Positions 62,401-64,000 of a stretch of DNA of 64,000 bases are shown piece by piece. Every line of letters starts with the position of its first letter. Position 1 is the first letter of the stretch. Location: NCBI RefSeq assembly GCF_000003605.2, contig NW_003153745.1:185957-249956 (forward strand), given 5' to 3'. The position numbers and the translations under genes are program-made. Source of the stretch: Saccoglossus kowalevskii. Its lineage: Eukaryota; Hemichordata; Enteropneusta; Harrimaniidae. The notes below the pieces were generated by a model that was given only the letters and a program-made list of their open reading frames with translations, was not told the DNA's origin and searched no databases.

Positions 62401-63769
62401 CATTCCACACCAAATATTTTAGTGCAGACTGTCCCGTGTGGTTGTAAGCCTGTATTTTTATTTCAAACCAAAATAATATTGACAAATTGTATGTGCATAG
62501 GACTATTTGCCTCGTCATAACAACACGCCACCAACGACAATAAAATATACATGTCACATTAAACACATGTAATTTACGAACTGGTCCAACCTTGACTAAG
62601 ACCCTCGGAGATGAGGGCGCACTTCACCGTCGAAATCACTTGGGACGAGTATTTTTAAATCGACACTTTCACTTTTTAACCTAATATTTCTGCAACAATT
62701 TCAACTTTCACTACTCCTCTGTTTATTACCGTTTATTAAGTTTCTGGCATGTCAAAAATGATTTCAGAGAAAGAAATGGTGTTACCCCTACTTTTCAAAC
62801 ATAGAGTTTTTTGGGGAGATCAAACCTGTAAATGTGTTGAGTTCTTAAAAAAAATATTTACATATACATGTAACTCGTCGGATTCCTGCTTACTTAGATA
62901 AAAGACTACATTTCTGTCTTAGATTCTTGACAAGAAATATAATTTTAAATAAAGATAAATAATTTGATAAATCAAAAAACTTCACGGCTTCCAACTACAA
63001 GGTATACACATTTTAGGAATGATGCGCTGCTTGTAAGCAAGAGGAGTAAACTTCAAATTTTGTAATAATATATTTCATTTTACCGTGAGATTTAAAGACC
63101 ACGTACGATAAGTTCAAATACATATGTTTCCCTAAATGCACTGGAGAACAAAACGCGTCATTGATCGAAGTTGGCAACATAGCGCCATCAACGGATGAGA
63201 GAAGAAAAAATCTTTGAAATATTCACTGAGCGAGCGAAGTGATAACGATGAATGGTGGTTTCATTTCAGAGACTACCGCACTTGTCGAGTTGTCGGTTTC
63301 TAGCAGCGGTACCGGGCATCCCAGACATGTCGGCCCTGTCTATAAATCAGAAGTTGTTCTGCCTGGATTTCTGAGAATCCATTTTACCCGAGATTTAAAA
63401 AAAAATTACGTTATAAACAAAGCTATTAGATACGGAGTGTAAGTTTTAGATAATAGCACAAACTGTGAGAAGGGTTATGCGCACGCCACATTGGGTCGTA
63501 TCTGGGAGCTCTCAAATAGGACTTCACGAATACGACCTACTTTACATATTACCCATATTGCATTATACAAAATGGCTGGTAGGTTAGTTGTTAGTTTTTT
63601 TCGGTTTCTTCGCAGTGTGTACTCGATGTTTTGCGTTTACCAGTAATCGTACGTTTTCCTGACGCAGTATTTGAACCAATATCGCCTCGCGAGATAGCGA
63701 TTCAGTTTGCATGTTTATTCATGTTTATGAACGTAGGATTTATTGACATTTATTGGAATATTTATTGGC

Positions 63770-64000
63770 ATCGGACTCGTTGCGTTGACCCGAATCTTCG
63801 ACAGCTTGTTAAACGGAAGAATAACAAATAGATTTCCATACTCTTCAGGAGTAAAACAGAGCTGTAACTTAAGCCCAACATTATTTAATCGTTTTTATTT
63901 TATAAATGCTCTCCAGACATTTTTGCTATGAACACTTGTGACCCTCCAACCAGTCGGAGCCCAGGAACTTTGATCAACTGTACGCAATCCCTATGAGCGA
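63770..64000 (+). mobile_element. Non-LTR retrotransposon reverse-transcriptase relic (runs off the window)
   Basis: Translation at 63848-63889 gives GVKQSCNLSPTLFN, matching the conserved GVKQGCNLSPTLFN-type block of non-LTR reverse transcriptases. The following FINALQTF resembles the FINDLxxF element. Upstream, LTRIFDSLLNG fits the preceding helix. A stop appears at 63929. The likeness resumes in another frame (CDPP..LINC), so the copy is frameshifted, and the catalytic YADD block is not present intact before the window ends. The clade (L1, RTE, CR1 or Jockey) cannot be set from this piece. Confidence 0.7.

Larger units (their letters stand above)
48530..63760. other. Non-coding block to the retrotransposon relic
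   Basis: No gene is supported. It contains SINE-like remnants, the GATG repeat, the AGAGGGCG and octamer clusters, a tandem TGATATTATAA duplication near 54393-54414, and an 18-bp perfect palindrome of ATTA-type sites at 61693-61710. Confidence 0.65.

Noticed and set aside
1-64000. A linked Nkx2-1, Pax1/9, FoxA or other pharyngeal-cluster gene
   Set aside because: I looked for another homeodomain, paired or forkhead segment in the translated frames and saw none. If a cluster exists it lies outside the window.
1-64000. CRISPR array, bacterial operon or phage features
   Set aside because: No direct-repeat/spacer array, no bacterial-type gene density, and clear spliced animal gene structure.

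Overview
The window is animal (metazoan) nuclear DNA: AT-rich, almost gene-free, with spliced coding sequence, simple repeats and scattered decayed repeats. The one secure gene is an NK2-class homeobox gene at 34202-35673 (+), a two-exon orthologue of Nkx2-2 / Drosophila vnd. It has the N-terminal TN repressor motif, a homeodomain with the NK2-diagnostic Tyr54, and the NK2-specific domain. The homeodomain is close to, but not the same as, the vertebrate one, and the linker is unusually rich in His and Asn. This points to an invertebrate bilaterian. I cannot tell a lophotrochozoan from an invertebrate deuterostome by sequence alone.

Layout. 1-33.7 kb is a gene desert upstream of the homeobox gene, with microsatellites, several diverged repeat families, possible regulatory motifs and a possible distal 5' exon near 18.9 kb. 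33.7-36.56 kb holds the Nkx2-2 promoter region, two coding exons, a 395-bp intron and the 3' UTR. 36.6-47.7 kb is again non-coding. 47.80-48.52 kb holds a tentative two-exon gene: a 3-helix membrane-type ORF that joins in phase, across a strong 3' splice site, to a short terminal exon followed by AATAAA. 48.5-63.7 kb is non-coding, with tRNA-derived SINE-like remnants, a cluster of CTCF-core-like AGAGGGCG motifs (56.5-57.7 kb) and a POU-octamer cluster (59.2-59.34 kb). The last ~230 bp is a frameshifted reverse-transcriptase relic of a non-LTR retrotransposon.

A lone developmental transcription factor in about 60 kb of non-coding DNA is the expected arrangement for a gene with long-range control. 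Candidate inputs seen here are a perfect GLI site 2 kb upstream plus two one-mismatch GLI sites, NK2-type sites at the promoter (possible autoregulation), two perfect DR1 nuclear-receptor sites and the POU cluster.

The most unusual signals are: (i) three tiny palindromic inserts of 13, 21 and 27 bp, all of form CATGGA...TCCAT and each flanked by a perfect 8-bp direct duplication; (ii) an Nkx2-2 intron that stays open in the exon-1 frame until a TAG that is itself the 3' splice site; (iii) the POU-octamer and AGAGGGCG clusters; (iv) a ~139-nt imperfect hairpin at 47.13-47.27 kb.
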